Of a stretch of DNA of 64,000 nucleotides, positions 54,609 through 62,914 are shown piece after piece; position 1 is the stretch's first letter, and every line of letters starts with the position of its first letter. A model generated the notes under the pieces. It worked only from the letters and a program-made list of their open reading frames with translations. It did no database searches and was not told the origin of the DNA. The translations under genes were made by a program, and so were the position numbers. Source of the DNA: DASZUK01 sp035547695 (GTDB lineage Bacteria > Actinomycetota > Acidimicrobiia > Acidimicrobiales > RAAP-2); assembly GCA_035547695.1 (NCBI GenBank), contig DASZUK010000024.1, positions 1 to 64,000 on the forward strand, read 5' to 3'.

Positions 54609-55463
54609 TCAGCCAAATCGTCCGTTGATGTAGTCCCGCGTCCGCTCGTCACTCGGGCTCTCGAACATGGCGGTAGTAGACGATGCCTCCACCAAGGCCC
54701 CCGCCTTGTCCTCGCCCATCAGCAGGAAGGCGCAGTAGTCCGACACCCGCATGGCTTGTTGCATGTTGTGGGTGACGATGATGATGCTCACGCGCTCTTT
54801 CAGCTCACCTAAGAGTTCCTCGATTCGGGCGGTGGAAATGGGGTCGAGCGATGAGGTGGGCTCGTCCATCAACAGGACCTCAGGCTCGACCGCCAACGAC
54901 CGGGCGATGCAGAGCCGCTGTTGCTCACCACCCGAGAGCGTGCTGGCATGCGCCTTCAGACGTCCCCGCACGCTGTCCCACAAAGCGGCAGCGATTAGCG
55001 CCGACTCGGCGGCTTCGTCGAGCAACACCCTCTTGCGGACTCCGTTGAACTTCAAACCCGAGACCACGTTGTCGTAGATGCTCATGGTGGGGAAGGGATT
55101 CGGCCGCTGGAACACCATGCCGACACGCGAGCGGAGCAGCGTGGCGCTCAGTGTCGTCCCGTAGACGTCGGTCGTGCCGAGAAGGACCTTGCCCGTCACT
55201 TTGGCCGACCGGGTGAGGTCGTGCATCCGGTTCAGTGAGCGCAATAGCGTGGTCTTGCCCGACCCCGAGGGGCCGATGAGAGCAGTCACCTGGTGCTCGG
55301 GGAAGTCCAGAGTCACGTCGCGGACCGCCACCCGGCCCCCGAAGGCCACCGACACCGTGTCGAGGCGCATGACCGGGCGGTTGAGCGCGCTGGGCGCCAG
55401 GGCTTCCGCGGTCGCCATGCTGAGGGAGGCCAGGGCCGGGTCCTCGGTTGATTCGTCGGTCAT
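54609..55463 (-). CDS. pstB: Phosphate ABC transporter ATP-binding protein
   Basis: Energises PstCA. Walker A GPSGSGKTTLLRSLNRM, the PstB-typical FQRPNPFPTMSIYDNV, signature LSGGEQQRLCIARSLA, Walker B VLLMDEPTSSLD, switch VTHNMQQA. About 35 extra N-terminal residues. ATG 55463 overlaps the pstA stop by four bases. 284 residues. Confidence 0.95.
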   Translation of the reverse strand: MTDESTEDPALASLSMATAEALAPSALNRPVMRLDTVSVAFGGRVAVRDVTLDFPEHQVTALIGPSGSGKTTLLRSLNRMHDLTRSAKVTGKVLLGTTDVYGTTLSATLLRSRVGMVFQRPNPFPTMSIYDNVVSGLKFNGVRKRVLLDEAAESALIAAALWDSVRGRLKAHASTLSGGEQQRLCIARSLAVEPEVLLMDEPTSSLDPISTARIEELLGELKERVSIIIVTHNMQQAMRVSDYCAFLLMGEDKAGALVEASSTTAMFESPSDERTRDYINGRFG

Positions 55464-56365
55464 CGTTTTTCCCTTCGGAACCACGCGGCGAGCAGGCGAC
55501 TTCCCACACTGAGCACCAGCACCACGCAGATGAGGAACAGGGCCGTCCCCCAGGCCGTCTGCTGGAGGTCGGGGTAGGCCTGGATGCCGTCTTGGTAGAC
55601 GACCAGGGGTAGGGCGGCGATCGGTTTGAGGGGGTTGGTCGAAAAGTATTGGCTGCCGATGGCCGTGAACAGGAGCGGAGCCGTCTCGCCCACCCCACGG
55701 GCCACGGCCAAAAGGATGCCCGTGATGAGACCGGGAAGCGCGGCTGGGAGGATCACCCGTCGCGAGATGGTGAGGTGCCGAGCACCGAGCGACAGACCGG
55801 CCTCAGTGAGAGTGCCCGGCACCGAACGGATGGCCGTTTCGCTGGCCCGCATGATGATTGGCAGCATGAGGACCCCGATGGCGAAGCTCCCGGCCACCGC
55901 CGAGAAGTGACCGAGCGGCTTCACCAGCACGGCGTAGGCGAAGATGGCGATGATGATCGAGGGTACCCCCGTCATCACGTCGGCAGCAAAGCGCACGCTG
56001 GCCGCGATCCGACCATCGGACTCGGCCAGGAACAGACCGCCCAGAATGCCGAAGGGAATGGCCACCACCGCGGCGATGCCGTCGATGATGAGCGAGCCCA
56101 CGATGGCGTTCCAGATGCCCCCGCCAGGGATGCCGGCCGGCGTCGGTAGGTGGCTGAAGAAGTCGACCGACCATGCGTGGATGCCCCGCTGGATCGTGTA
56201 GACGATCACGGCCACCAGGGGTATGAGGGCCACCAGCACGAACAGCCCGCAGATACTGAGCGCGACGGTCGAGTAGACCTTGCGTCGGCCCTGGGTGGCC
56301 GCGGCGATCCGGTGGATCTCGTGGCGCCGGGCCACGGTGGGGTCGGGCACGGACAAGACCGTCAT
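55460..56365 (-). CDS. pstA: Phosphate ABC transporter permease PstA
   Basis: Six-helix permease with the cytoplasmic EAA-type loop EAGLSLGARHLTISRRVILP and VARGVGETAPLLFTA typical of PstA. ATG 56365 gives MTVLSVPDPTVARRHE; overlaps pstC by four bases. 301 residues. Confidence 0.95.
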   Translation of the reverse strand: MTVLSVPDPTVARRHEIHRIAAATQGRRKVYSTVALSICGLFVLVALIPLVAVIVYTIQRGIHAWSVDFFSHLPTPAGIPGGGIWNAIVGSLIIDGIAAVVAIPFGILGGLFLAESDGRIAASVRFAADVMTGVPSIIIAIFAYAVLVKPLGHFSAVAGSFAIGVLMLPIIMRASETAIRSVPGTLTEAGLSLGARHLTISRRVILPAALPGLITGILLAVARGVGETAPLLFTAIGSQYFSTNPLKPIAALPLVVYQDGIQAYPDLQQTAWGTALFLICVVLVLSVGSRLLAAWFRREKR

Positions 56366-57342
56366 ACGAGCACCACCGAGGACGAGCCTCGGCGGCCCCC
56401 GACCGACCGCACCAACAGCCGAGCGCCGGCGTTGACGATGATCGCGACCACTAGCAGCACCACTCCCAGGGCGATCAGTGACGACAGGTGGAAGGGCTCG
56501 GTCGCCTCGGTGAACTGGTTGGCGATGACCGAGGCGAGGGTGGCGGCCGGTGAGAACAGCGAATGGGCGATCGCCGTTGAGTTGCCGATCACCATCGTGA
56601 CGGCGATCGTCTCTCCGAGTGCCCGGCCGGTCGCCAGGGTGACCGCGCCGAGCAGCCCGACGCGGGCGCTCGGCAGCACCACCCGGTAGAGGACCTGCCA
56701 GCGGGTGGCGCCCAGGGCAAAGGCCCCTTCCACCTGGTCGCCAGGGACCGCAGCGATCACGTCGCGCGAGATGGCCACCATCGTGGGCAGGACCATGACG
56801 AACAGGACCAGGCCGGCGAGCAGCAGGCCGAGGCCGAGCTGCGCGCCGCTGAACGGCCCCCTGCTCCCGGTGATCGAGGCGAGGGCCGGTTCGATGATCG
56901 TCCGCATCCACGGGGCCACCACCAGCAGCGCCCATAGGCCGTAGATGACGCTCGGCACCGCAGCCAGCAGTTCGATCGCCGTCGAGATGGGGGCACGGAG
57001 CCGCTGCGGGAGGACGTGGACGACGAACAGTGCGGTACCGAGGCCAATCGGAATGGCGAGCACCATCGCGATCGCCGTGGTTTCGAGCGTCCCCACGATG
57101 AAGGGCAGTGCCCCGTACTTAGCATGCACCGGGTCCCAGGTGGTGCTAGTGACGAAGCTCCAGACCCCGAAGTGGGCGAAGGTCGGCCGGGCTTGCTGGA
57201 CCAGGGTGACCACCAGTGCCACGCACAGGGCGCAGAACACCAGAGCCACCACCGCTAGGAACACCCGGAACGCCCGGTCGGGCACGGCGGGGAGGCGAAA
57301 TCGCCTCCCCGCCGTGCCCCGTTCGATCATCGTTTGGGCCAC
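56362..57342 (-). CDS. pstC: Phosphate ABC transporter permease PstC
   Basis: Six predicted helices; EGAFALGATRWQVLYRVVLP is the EAA loop and ATGRALGETIAVTMVIGN the PstC signature. GTG 57342 is supported by AAGGAG. Codons 9-21 contain a perfect 18-base inverted repeat (listed separately). 326 residues. Confidence 0.95.
   Translation of the reverse strand: MAQTMIERGTAGRRFRLPAVPDRAFRVFLAVVALVFCALCVALVVTLVQQARPTFAHFGVWSFVTSTTWDPVHAKYGALPFIVGTLETTAIAMVLAIPIGLGTALFVVHVLPQRLRAPISTAIELLAAVPSVIYGLWALLVVAPWMRTIIEPALASITGSRGPFSGAQLGLGLLLAGLVLFVMVLPTMVAISRDVIAAVPGDQVEGAFALGATRWQVLYRVVLPSARVGLLGAVTLATGRALGETIAVTMVIGNSTAIAHSLFSPAATLASVIANQFTEATEPFHLSSLIALGVVLLVVAIIVNAGARLLVRSVGGRRGSSSVVLV
57281..57318. 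promoter_or_regulatory. Perfect 18-bp inverted repeat inside the 5' end of pstC
   Basis: GGCACGGCGGGGAGGCGA at 57281-57298 and its exact complement at 57301-57318, separated by two bases. In the mRNA it forms a very stable hairpin covering pstC codons 9-21, just downstream of pstS. It could limit ribosome or polymerase passage into pstCAB or protect the upstream pstS message, giving excess binding protein. Confidence 0.85.
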
Positions 57343-57369
57343 AACCAGCTCCTTATGGGTGGTGCGGGA

Positions 57370-58524
57370 CTACTTGGTGAGCAGAACGGTCGTGCCATTC
57401 GGCCCGGTTACCTGCAAAAGCGTCGTGCGAGCGAGCGCCTGGATGTTGGCTGGCAGGGGTACGTAGTCGAGCGTGCCAGCAATGGCCTGGCCGGGTGCGT
57501 GGGAGAGCCAGTCGAGGACCTTGACCAGCGTGGTCCCGGCCGTCTGGTCCTTCTGCAACTGGTAGATCAGCGCCCAGGAGTAGCCCGAGATGGGATAGCT
57601 GGCAGCCCCGGCCTGGTTCACGATCGAGAAGTCGACCGAGGTGATGTTGGGCTTCTGCGCCGCGTCGGCGGCCACCGAGGCCTTCGACGGCAGGACGTAC
57701 TTGCCGTCCGCGTTCTTGATGGCGGCGTAGGTGAAGTTGTTCTGCAGCGCGTAGGCCAGTTCGACATAGCCCACCGAGTAGGGGGTCTGTTGGATGGCGC
57801 CAGCCACGCCTTCGTTCCCCTGACCGGCGACGCCGTTGGGCCAGTTGACCGACTTGCCCGCCCCCGGCCCGGCCTTCCAGTCCGGCGAGACGTTGGAGAG
57901 GTAGTCGGTGAAGATGTAGGTCGTACCACTGCCATCGGCCCGGTGGACCGTCGTGATCTTCTGGCTTGGCAGCTTGAGCTTGGGGTTGAGCTTCTTGATG
58001 GCGGGGTCATCCCAGGTGGTGATCTTGCCCAGGAAGATGTCGGCGAGGACCGCCGGCGTCAGCTTCAAGCCGGTCTTGATCCCTGGCAGGTTGTAGGAGA
58101 TGGCCTCACCGCCGAGGTCGACGGGCACCTGGAGGACCTGGCCGCCCTTGGCCCCCGCGATGTCGGCCGGGGTCATCGGCACATCGGAGGCCCCGAAGTT
58201 GACCGTGTTCGCTTGGAACTGGGCGATGCCACCGCCACTGCCGATCGAGGCGTAGTTGATCGTCACGCCCGAGTTCTGCTTGTTGTACGTGTAGAAAGCC
58301 TTGGTGAAGAAAGGTTGGTCGAAGGTGGACCCGGCACCCGTCAACGTCCCGCCCGGCGCCTTCAGATCGGCGGTCAGGTACGGGTCGGTCGGGGCCTTGG
58401 CCTTCTTGGCGGCGAAGGCCGGCGTGGACAGGGCGAGGCCCGTGCTCAGCACCACGGCACCGACAGCGAGGAAACGCCACGCGTGTCGCCCGTAGCGCAG
58501 CTCGGGGTGGGTCGTCGGGTTCAC
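57370..58524 (-). CDS. pstS: Periplasmic/extracellular phosphate-binding protein PstS
   Basis: Sec signal peptide (RFLAVGAVVLSTGLALSTPAFA, split around residue 17-38) without a lipobox Cys, unusual since many actinobacterial PstS are lipoproteins. Ligand motifs: LTGAGSTFDQPFF, NYASIGSGGGIAQF, VNFGASDVPMT, VHRADGSGTTYIFTDYL. GTG start with AGAGGAGG nine bases upstream. 384 residues. First gene of pstSCAB. Confidence 0.94.
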   Translation of the reverse strand: MNPTTHPELRYGRHAWRFLAVGAVVLSTGLALSTPAFAAKKAKAPTDPYLTADLKAPGGTLTGAGSTFDQPFFTKAFYTYNKQNSGVTINYASIGSGGGIAQFQANTVNFGASDVPMTPADIAGAKGGQVLQVPVDLGGEAISYNLPGIKTGLKLTPAVLADIFLGKITTWDDPAIKKLNPKLKLPSQKITTVHRADGSGTTYIFTDYLSNVSPDWKAGPGAGKSVNWPNGVAGQGNEGVAGAIQQTPYSVGYVELAYALQNNFTYAAIKNADGKYVLPSKASVAADAAQKPNITSVDFSIVNQAGAASYPISGYSWALIYQLQKDQTAGTTLVKVLDWLSHAPGQAIAGTLDYVPLPANIQALARTTLLQVTGPNGTTVLLTK

Positions 58525-58811
58525 TGGCTAGTACCTCCTCTGTCAGTGGATGGGGGTGCACCACGCGCCCGCGCCGTCGGCCGGGCACCCAGGTCTTGGG
58601 CGCCAGGCCGGCAGGGGGAACGGGGGGCGGTGCGAGGACGACCGGCCATCAACCGCCGCCGCAAGCGCGCAAGGCGCGCCGCGCCGATGCAGTGGATAGA
58701 AGTAGGTCGATACCATCGCAGTGACGACGGTAAATGGCCTACCTAGCGAAGTTTCGACCCTCAGGTGACACGAAGGCAAACGTCGGTGGAAATAATTTCG
58801 ACCACCTGACG
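58525..58811. promoter_or_regulatory. pstS upstream region with repeated TTTCGACC and an inverted CCTAGCG/CGCTAGG pair
   Basis: 287 non-coding bases. CCTAGCG (58742-58748) and CGCTAGG (58810-58816) are inverted. Between them TTTCGACC occurs twice (58752 and 58796), each followed within a few bases by a CAGGTGA/CACCTGA sequence. The spacing suggests tandem sites for an OmpR-type regulator (PHO-box-like) in the AT-rich part of the promoter. Site identity is inference. Confidence 0.45.
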
Positions 58812-59558
58812 CTAGGCAGTGACGACTCCCGGGGTGCAGCCTCGCTCACAGTCAAGGCGGAAACCCACCCGGTGGACGGTGACCAGGCAAGCGGGGTTTG
58901 AGGGGTCGATCTCGATCTTGGCCCGCAGGCTCCGGATGTGCTTGTCCAAGGTCTTGGTGTCCGACAGATCGGCATCGGCCCACACTCGGTCGATCAGGTC
59001 CTGGCGGGTCCGCACGACACCCGGCGGCGAGGCGAGGGTTACGAGCAAGTCGAACTCGCGCCGGGAGAGGTGCACGGGATCACCGCGCAGGTAGAGCTGG
59101 CGGGCCACGAGGTCGATCTCCATCGGCCCAACCACCACAACGTCCTCGGAGCGGTGCAGTCGCAGTGCGTCGTGGGGACGGGCACGCCGGCGCAGCACCG
59201 CTCGCATACGGGCGACCAGCTCGCCGAGCCGGTAGGGCTTGGTCACGTAGTCCGACGCTCCCAGTTCCAGACCGAGCACCACTTCCACCTCGTCGCTCAG
59301 CGCGCTGGTCAACATGACCGGGATGGGTGCGAGCTCGGACATCTGCCGGCACAGTTCCAGGCCCGAGCCGTCGGGGAGCAGCACGTCCAAGAGCACGATG
59401 TCGGGAGGGTCGGCCACAAAGCTGTGGAGCCCGTCTTTGAAGGTGCTGACGGCGGTGACGGCAAAGCCTTCCTGGTCGAGTGCTACCGACAGGGCGTCAC
59501 GGTAGGACTCGTCGTCTTCGACCACCAGCACCCTGGTGCGATCACCTGGTTTTCGCAT
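58812..59558 (-). CDS. OmpR-family response regulator (RegX3/PhoP-like)
   Basis: 248 residues. Canonical receiver: acidic pair VVEDDE, phospho-acceptor Asp in IVLLDVLLPDGSG, Thr/Ser in LTSA, Lys in YVTKPY. Winged-helix output DPVHLSRREFDLLVTLA, SDTKTLDKHIRSLRAKIE. ATG 59558 is preceded by GGGGGATGTCGAGG. No sensor kinase gene is nearby. Position directly ahead of pstS implies control of phosphate uptake. Confidence 0.9.
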   Translation of the reverse strand: MRKPGDRTRVLVVEDDESYRDALSVALDQEGFAVTAVSTFKDGLHSFVADPPDIVLLDVLLPDGSGLELCRQMSELAPIPVMLTSALSDEVEVVLGLELGASDYVTKPYRLGELVARMRAVLRRRARPHDALRLHRSEDVVVVGPMEIDLVARQLYLRGDPVHLSRREFDLLVTLASPPGVVRTRQDLIDRVWADADLSDTKTLDKHIRSLRAKIEIDPSNPACLVTVHRVGFRLDCERGCTPGVVTA

Positions 59559-59595
59559 CACCTCGACATCCCCCCAACCGGTTGTCCCCCCTCGT

Positions 59596-60987
59596 TCACC
59601 CGCCGGTGGTGCGAACCCATTGCTGGGCACCGGCTTGCACGGCGTCCCAGGGGCTCCCGAGCGGCGGGGTGTAAGAGAGGTCGAGGTCACTCAGCCCATC
59701 CACGGTCATCTCGTGGAATAGGGCGGCGGCGGCGATGTCGATGCGCTTGGCCACCTCGGCGTGGCGGTGGCCAAAGAGCTGGAGCCCGAGCAGGCGGCCG
59801 GTCTGGCGGTCCCCGGTGTAGCGCATCCGCACGCGGTGGCTGCCGGGGTAGTACGCCTTGTGGTCATCGGCCTCGAACTCGACGGTCACGGGGTCGAAGC
59901 CAGCGGCGACGGCCTCGTGATCCCGCAGGCCAGTTCTCGCCGCCACCTGATCGAAGATCTTCACCACTTGGGTCCCGAGACTGCCGGCGAACTCCCGGCT
60001 CGCACCCAGAGCGTTCTCGCCGGCCACCCGGCCCTGCTTGTGGGCGGTGGTGCCGAGGGGGAGGTAGGTCGTCCCGAGCAGGCGATGATGGGTGGTCGCG
60101 CAGTCGCCGGCGGCAAAGACATCAGGCAGGTTGGTCTGCATCTGGCGGTCGACGGCGATGGCGCCCTTGATGCCTAAGGTGGCCCCGGCCCCAGCCGCCA
60201 GTTCGGTGTCGGGACGCACGCCGACAACGACGAGCACCACATCGGCGGGCACGGTGACTGGGCCATCGGGACCCTCGGCCTCGACGGCCAGCCGGCCGCC
60301 CGACCCGGGGGCACCCTTGGCGATCCGCCTGACGGCCGTGTTGCAGCGCACGTCGACGCCGTGGTTGGTGAGGTGATCGTGGACCAAGCGACCTAGCTCG
60401 GGATCGACCGTGGGGAGAACCTCGGGCAGCTGCTCGATCTGGGTCACCGCCAAACCGCGGGCCACGAAGGCCTCGGCCATCTCCAGGCCGATGTAGCCCG
60501 CCCCCACGATCACCGCTCGCTCGGGTGCGGTGTCGGTGAGGGTGGCCATCACCGCGAAGGTGTCACCCATCGAGTGGAGCAGGTGGACGCCATCGGCCGG
60601 CCCGAGGGCGTCTTCGCCGGCCAGACCCTCGATCGGCGGGCGAACCGAGACCGCCCCGGTGCCCACCACCAGGGCGTCATAGGCGAGGACTTCTTCGGCA
60701 CCGCCCGGGCCGGTCACCACCAGCTTGTGGTCGTCGGCCAGGATGCGCCGGGCCACGGTGTCGAGGCGTAGCGTCATCCCGGTTGCCTCCAGGTCGGCCA
60801 CGGTGCGATGGGCCAGGTTTTCCCAGCGCGGCACCTCGCCCGAGACGTAGTAGGGGATGCCGCAAATAGAGAAGTTGGGAAAGGCGTCGGCCACCACGAC
60901 CGTCACCTCGGTCGCCGGGTCCAGCTCCCGGGCCCGCAGGGCCGCGCTGATCCCGGCATCGCTACCGCCGATGGCTACCAGTCGCAT
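59596..60987 (-). CDS. CoA-disulfide-reductase-like FAD/NAD(P) oxidoreductase
   Basis: 463 residues. FAD motif VAIGGSDAGISAALRARE, single redox Cys42 in NFSICGIPYYVSGEV as in CoA disulfide reductase/NADH oxidase types, NAD motif AVIVGAGYIGLEMAEAF, VFAAGDCATTHHRL, and a C-terminal dimerisation domain (AAALFHEMTVDGLSDLDLSYTPP split). In the arsenic cluster it may regenerate low-molecular-weight thiols or reduce thiol-bound metalloid; the precise substrate is not deducible. Confidence 0.85.
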   Translation of the reverse strand: MRLVAIGGSDAGISAALRARELDPATEVTVVVADAFPNFSICGIPYYVSGEVPRWENLAHRTVADLEATGMTLRLDTVARRILADDHKLVVTGPGGAEEVLAYDALVVGTGAVSVRPPIEGLAGEDALGPADGVHLLHSMGDTFAVMATLTDTAPERAVIVGAGYIGLEMAEAFVARGLAVTQIEQLPEVLPTVDPELGRLVHDHLTNHGVDVRCNTAVRRIAKGAPGSGGRLAVEAEGPDGPVTVPADVVLVVVGVRPDTELAAGAGATLGIKGAIAVDRQMQTNLPDVFAAGDCATTHHRLLGTTYLPLGTTAHKQGRVAGENALGASREFAGSLGTQVVKIFDQVAARTGLRDHEAVAAGFDPVTVEFEADDHKAYYPGSHRVRMRYTGDRQTGRLLGLQLFGHRHAEVAKRIDIAAAALFHEMTVDGLSDLDLSYTPPLGSPWDAVQAGAQQWVRTTGG

Positions 60988-61002
60988 CGCTCGTCCTTCC
61001 GT

Positions 61003-61803
61003 TCAGGTCAGAACCGAGGACGAGCCCCGGTGGTCGGTTTCGGTACGCGGTTGGCTGCCGTCCACTGAAGCCGGTTCCTTGCCGTCAGCGACCGGCTCAT
61101 GGTGGGGGAACACGATGTCGGCGGCCTCGGCCGGGGTCACATCGGGATAGAGGGTCTTGATGACAGCCACGGCCACACCGGCCCCTACTACCTGGGCGCC
61201 GATGAACACCGGGGCTGAGGACGGGGCGATGCCGGCGAAGGTGTCCGAGAACATCCGACCCACGGTGATCGCCGGGTTGGCGAAGCTGGTCGAGCTGGTG
61301 AAGAAGTAGGCCGCCCCGATATAGGCGGCCACGGCTGCCGGGGTGGCCGAGCTGCGCCGGGTCCGAGCCAGGGCGAAGATCACCAGCAGGAGGCCGAGGG
61401 TGGCCAGCACCTCGGAGAGGAAGTGCGCGCCGCTGGCCCGGTGCTTGGTGGAGATGCTGACGGCGGCCTTCGAGAACATGAGGTTGGCGAGCACCGCCCC
61501 GCCGACGCAGCCCGCCACCTGGGCCGGCAGGTAGGCGGCAGCATCGCGCCACGACAAGCCACCGAAGGTGGCGTCGATGAAGGAGACCACCGGGTTGAAA
61601 TGGGCGCCCGAGATGCCGCCGAACATGAGGATGATGGCAAACAGGCCGCCAGCGGTGGCCGCGGCGTTCTCGAACAACTGGAGGCCGGTGTCCCCGGGCG
61701 AGAGCTGCTGGGCGGCGATCCCCGAGCCGATCACGATGGCGGCTAGGAACGCACTACCCAGCAGCTCCGCCACGAGGCGGCGCCACAGGGGTGCCTCGGT
61801 CAC
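61003..61803 (-). CDS. MIP-family aquaporin (AqpS-like, ars-linked)
   Basis: Six helices with two pore half-helices: HFNPVVSFIDA (NPV instead of NPA) and SFANPAITVGRMFSDTF (NPA followed by Arg). Aquaglyceroporins encoded in ars operons, e.g. AqpS of Sinorhizobium, pass arsenite out of the cell. No ArsB or ACR3 pump is present, so this channel is the only visible arsenite exit. GTG 61803. 266 residues. Confidence 0.85.
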   Translation of the reverse strand: MTEAPLWRRLVAELLGSAFLAAIVIGSGIAAQQLSPGDTGLQLFENAAATAGGLFAIILMFGGISGAHFNPVVSFIDATFGGLSWRDAAAYLPAQVAGCVGGAVLANLMFSKAAVSISTKHRASGAHFLSEVLATLGLLLVIFALARTRRSSATPAAVAAYIGAAYFFTSSTSFANPAITVGRMFSDTFAGIAPSSAPVFIGAQVVGAGVAVAVIKTLYPDVTPAEAADIVFPHHEPVADGKEPASVDGSQPRTETDHRGSSSVLT

Positions 61804-61834
61804 GCTGGGTCCTTCCCGCCGAGAGCCGTCCGGC

Positions 61835-62311
61835 TCAGCAGCAGGACGATGTGGGGCCAGAGACGGTTAAAGCCAGGTCCGGCCGGCTGGCACAGCACGC
61901 CGCCCCGCTGGGGTCTGCCGAGCGCAGGGTCATGGCGTCCGCGTCAGCGTCGGCCAGCACCGTGTAGACCTCCCAGGGCTCCCCGCCGGGACCGTCTACC
62001 CACACCTTGTCCTGGATGGCGTAGCAACAGTTCACCTGGTCCTCGGTGGCCGTGGGCAGGCCCTCGCCCGCGAGGCGGGCCTGGGCAGCGACCACCTCGT
62101 CGGTGGACTCGACCTCGACCCCGAGGTGGTTAAGGCTGCCCGCCGGGGCCTCGGCGTTCTCGATGAGGACCAGCTTGAGCGGCGGGTTCGCCACGGCGAA
62201 GTTGGCGTAGCCGGGCCGGCGCTTGGCGGGCTCGGTGTCGAAGAGCTTGGAGTAGAACTCGACGGCTTCTTCGATGTCGGCAACGTTGAGAGCGAGTTGG
62301 ACACGGGACAT
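61835..62311 (-). CDS. ArsI/CadI-family VOC protein (C-As lyase-like)
   Basis: Vicinal-oxygen-chelate dioxygenase fold; ArsI cleaves methyl from trivalent methylarsenite. NHLGVEVE (His62), the arsenical-binding pair Cys95-Cys96 in VNCCYAIQDKVWVDGPGG, and Glu114 are in place. Residue 5 is Gln (MSRVQLALNV), as in the CadI branch, where ArsI has a His metal ligand. Cys-rich C-terminus (ACCAS, SSCC). ATG 62311 has AAGGAG ten bases upstream. 158 residues. Confidence 0.88.
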   Translation of the reverse strand: MSRVQLALNVADIEEAVEFYSKLFDTEPAKRRPGYANFAVANPPLKLVLIENAEAPAGSLNHLGVEVESTDEVVAAQARLAGEGLPTATEDQVNCCYAIQDKVWVDGPGGEPWEVYTVLADADADAMTLRSADPSGAACCASRPDLALTVSGPTSSCC

Positions 62312-62342
62312 GGTGGGGGCTCCTTCCAAGACATTCACCTTT

Positions 62343-62374
62343 GTCTATGTATCCATAATGTCGAAGACATAGAC
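62343..62374. promoter_or_regulatory. Probable ArsR operator between arsI and arsR
   Basis: GTCTATGT (62343-62350) and ACATAGAC (62367-62374) form a perfect 8-bp inverted repeat with a 16-base spacer; ATGTCGAAGACAT inside it is a second dyad. AT-rich and centred between the divergent genes, ideal for a dimeric ArsR repressing both promoters. Confidence 0.7.
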
Positions 62375-62405
62375 GGCTGTCAACATCTGACGGTAGAATC
62401 TTCTC

Positions 62406-62816
62406 GTGGTCACCCGTACTCGCCGTCCGCCGAAGGTCCACCCGCGCTCGGCCGAACACCTCGACGAGTCAGTCGGTGCGGCGGTGGCGTTGGCCGCGTG
62501 CTGTGCGCCTCTTACCCGGGAGCCTCTCTCCCCCGAGGCGGCCGTCGAGCTGTCGGCGGTGTTGAAGGCCCTCGCCGATCCCATTCGGCTCCGGCTGGTG
62601 TCGCTTATCCAGGCTCACGAGGACGGCGAGGCGTGCGTGTGCGACCTGACCGAGCCCGTTGGGCTCAGCCAGCCGACGGTGAGCCATCACTTGAAGATTC
62701 TTCTAGACGCCGGCCTGGTGCTCCGGGACAAGCGCGGCGTGTGGGCCTACTACCGAATGGTCCCCGGCGCCCTCGAATCGCTGGGAGCGCTCATTGGGAG
62801 TCCAACAATGGTCTAA
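62406..62816 (+). CDS. arsR: ArsR/SmtB-family metalloid-responsive repressor
   Basis: 136 residues. Winged helix with LKALADPIRLRLVSLI and recognition helix LSQPTVSHHLKILLDAGLV. Candidate As(III) ligands: Cys77 and Cys79 in EACVCDL (E. coli ArsR type) plus Cys32-Cys33 near the N-terminus (as in Corynebacterium ArsR), so either geometry is possible. GTG start at 62406; divergent from arsI. Confidence 0.9.
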   Translation: MVTRTRRPPKVHPRSAEHLDESVGAAVALAACCAPLTREPLSPEAAVELSAVLKALADPIRLRLVSLIQAHEDGEACVCDLTEPVGLSQPTVSHHLKILLDAGLVLRDKRGVWAYYRMVPGALESLGALIGSPTMV

Positions 62817-62914
62817 GGCAAACCAGCAGAGCCAAGACCCAACCCTGGGGCAAAGGGTTGGACAGAGGCCAACGAGCAGATGCTGGAGTTTTCCCCTCTC
62901 GATGAGGAAGAAGT

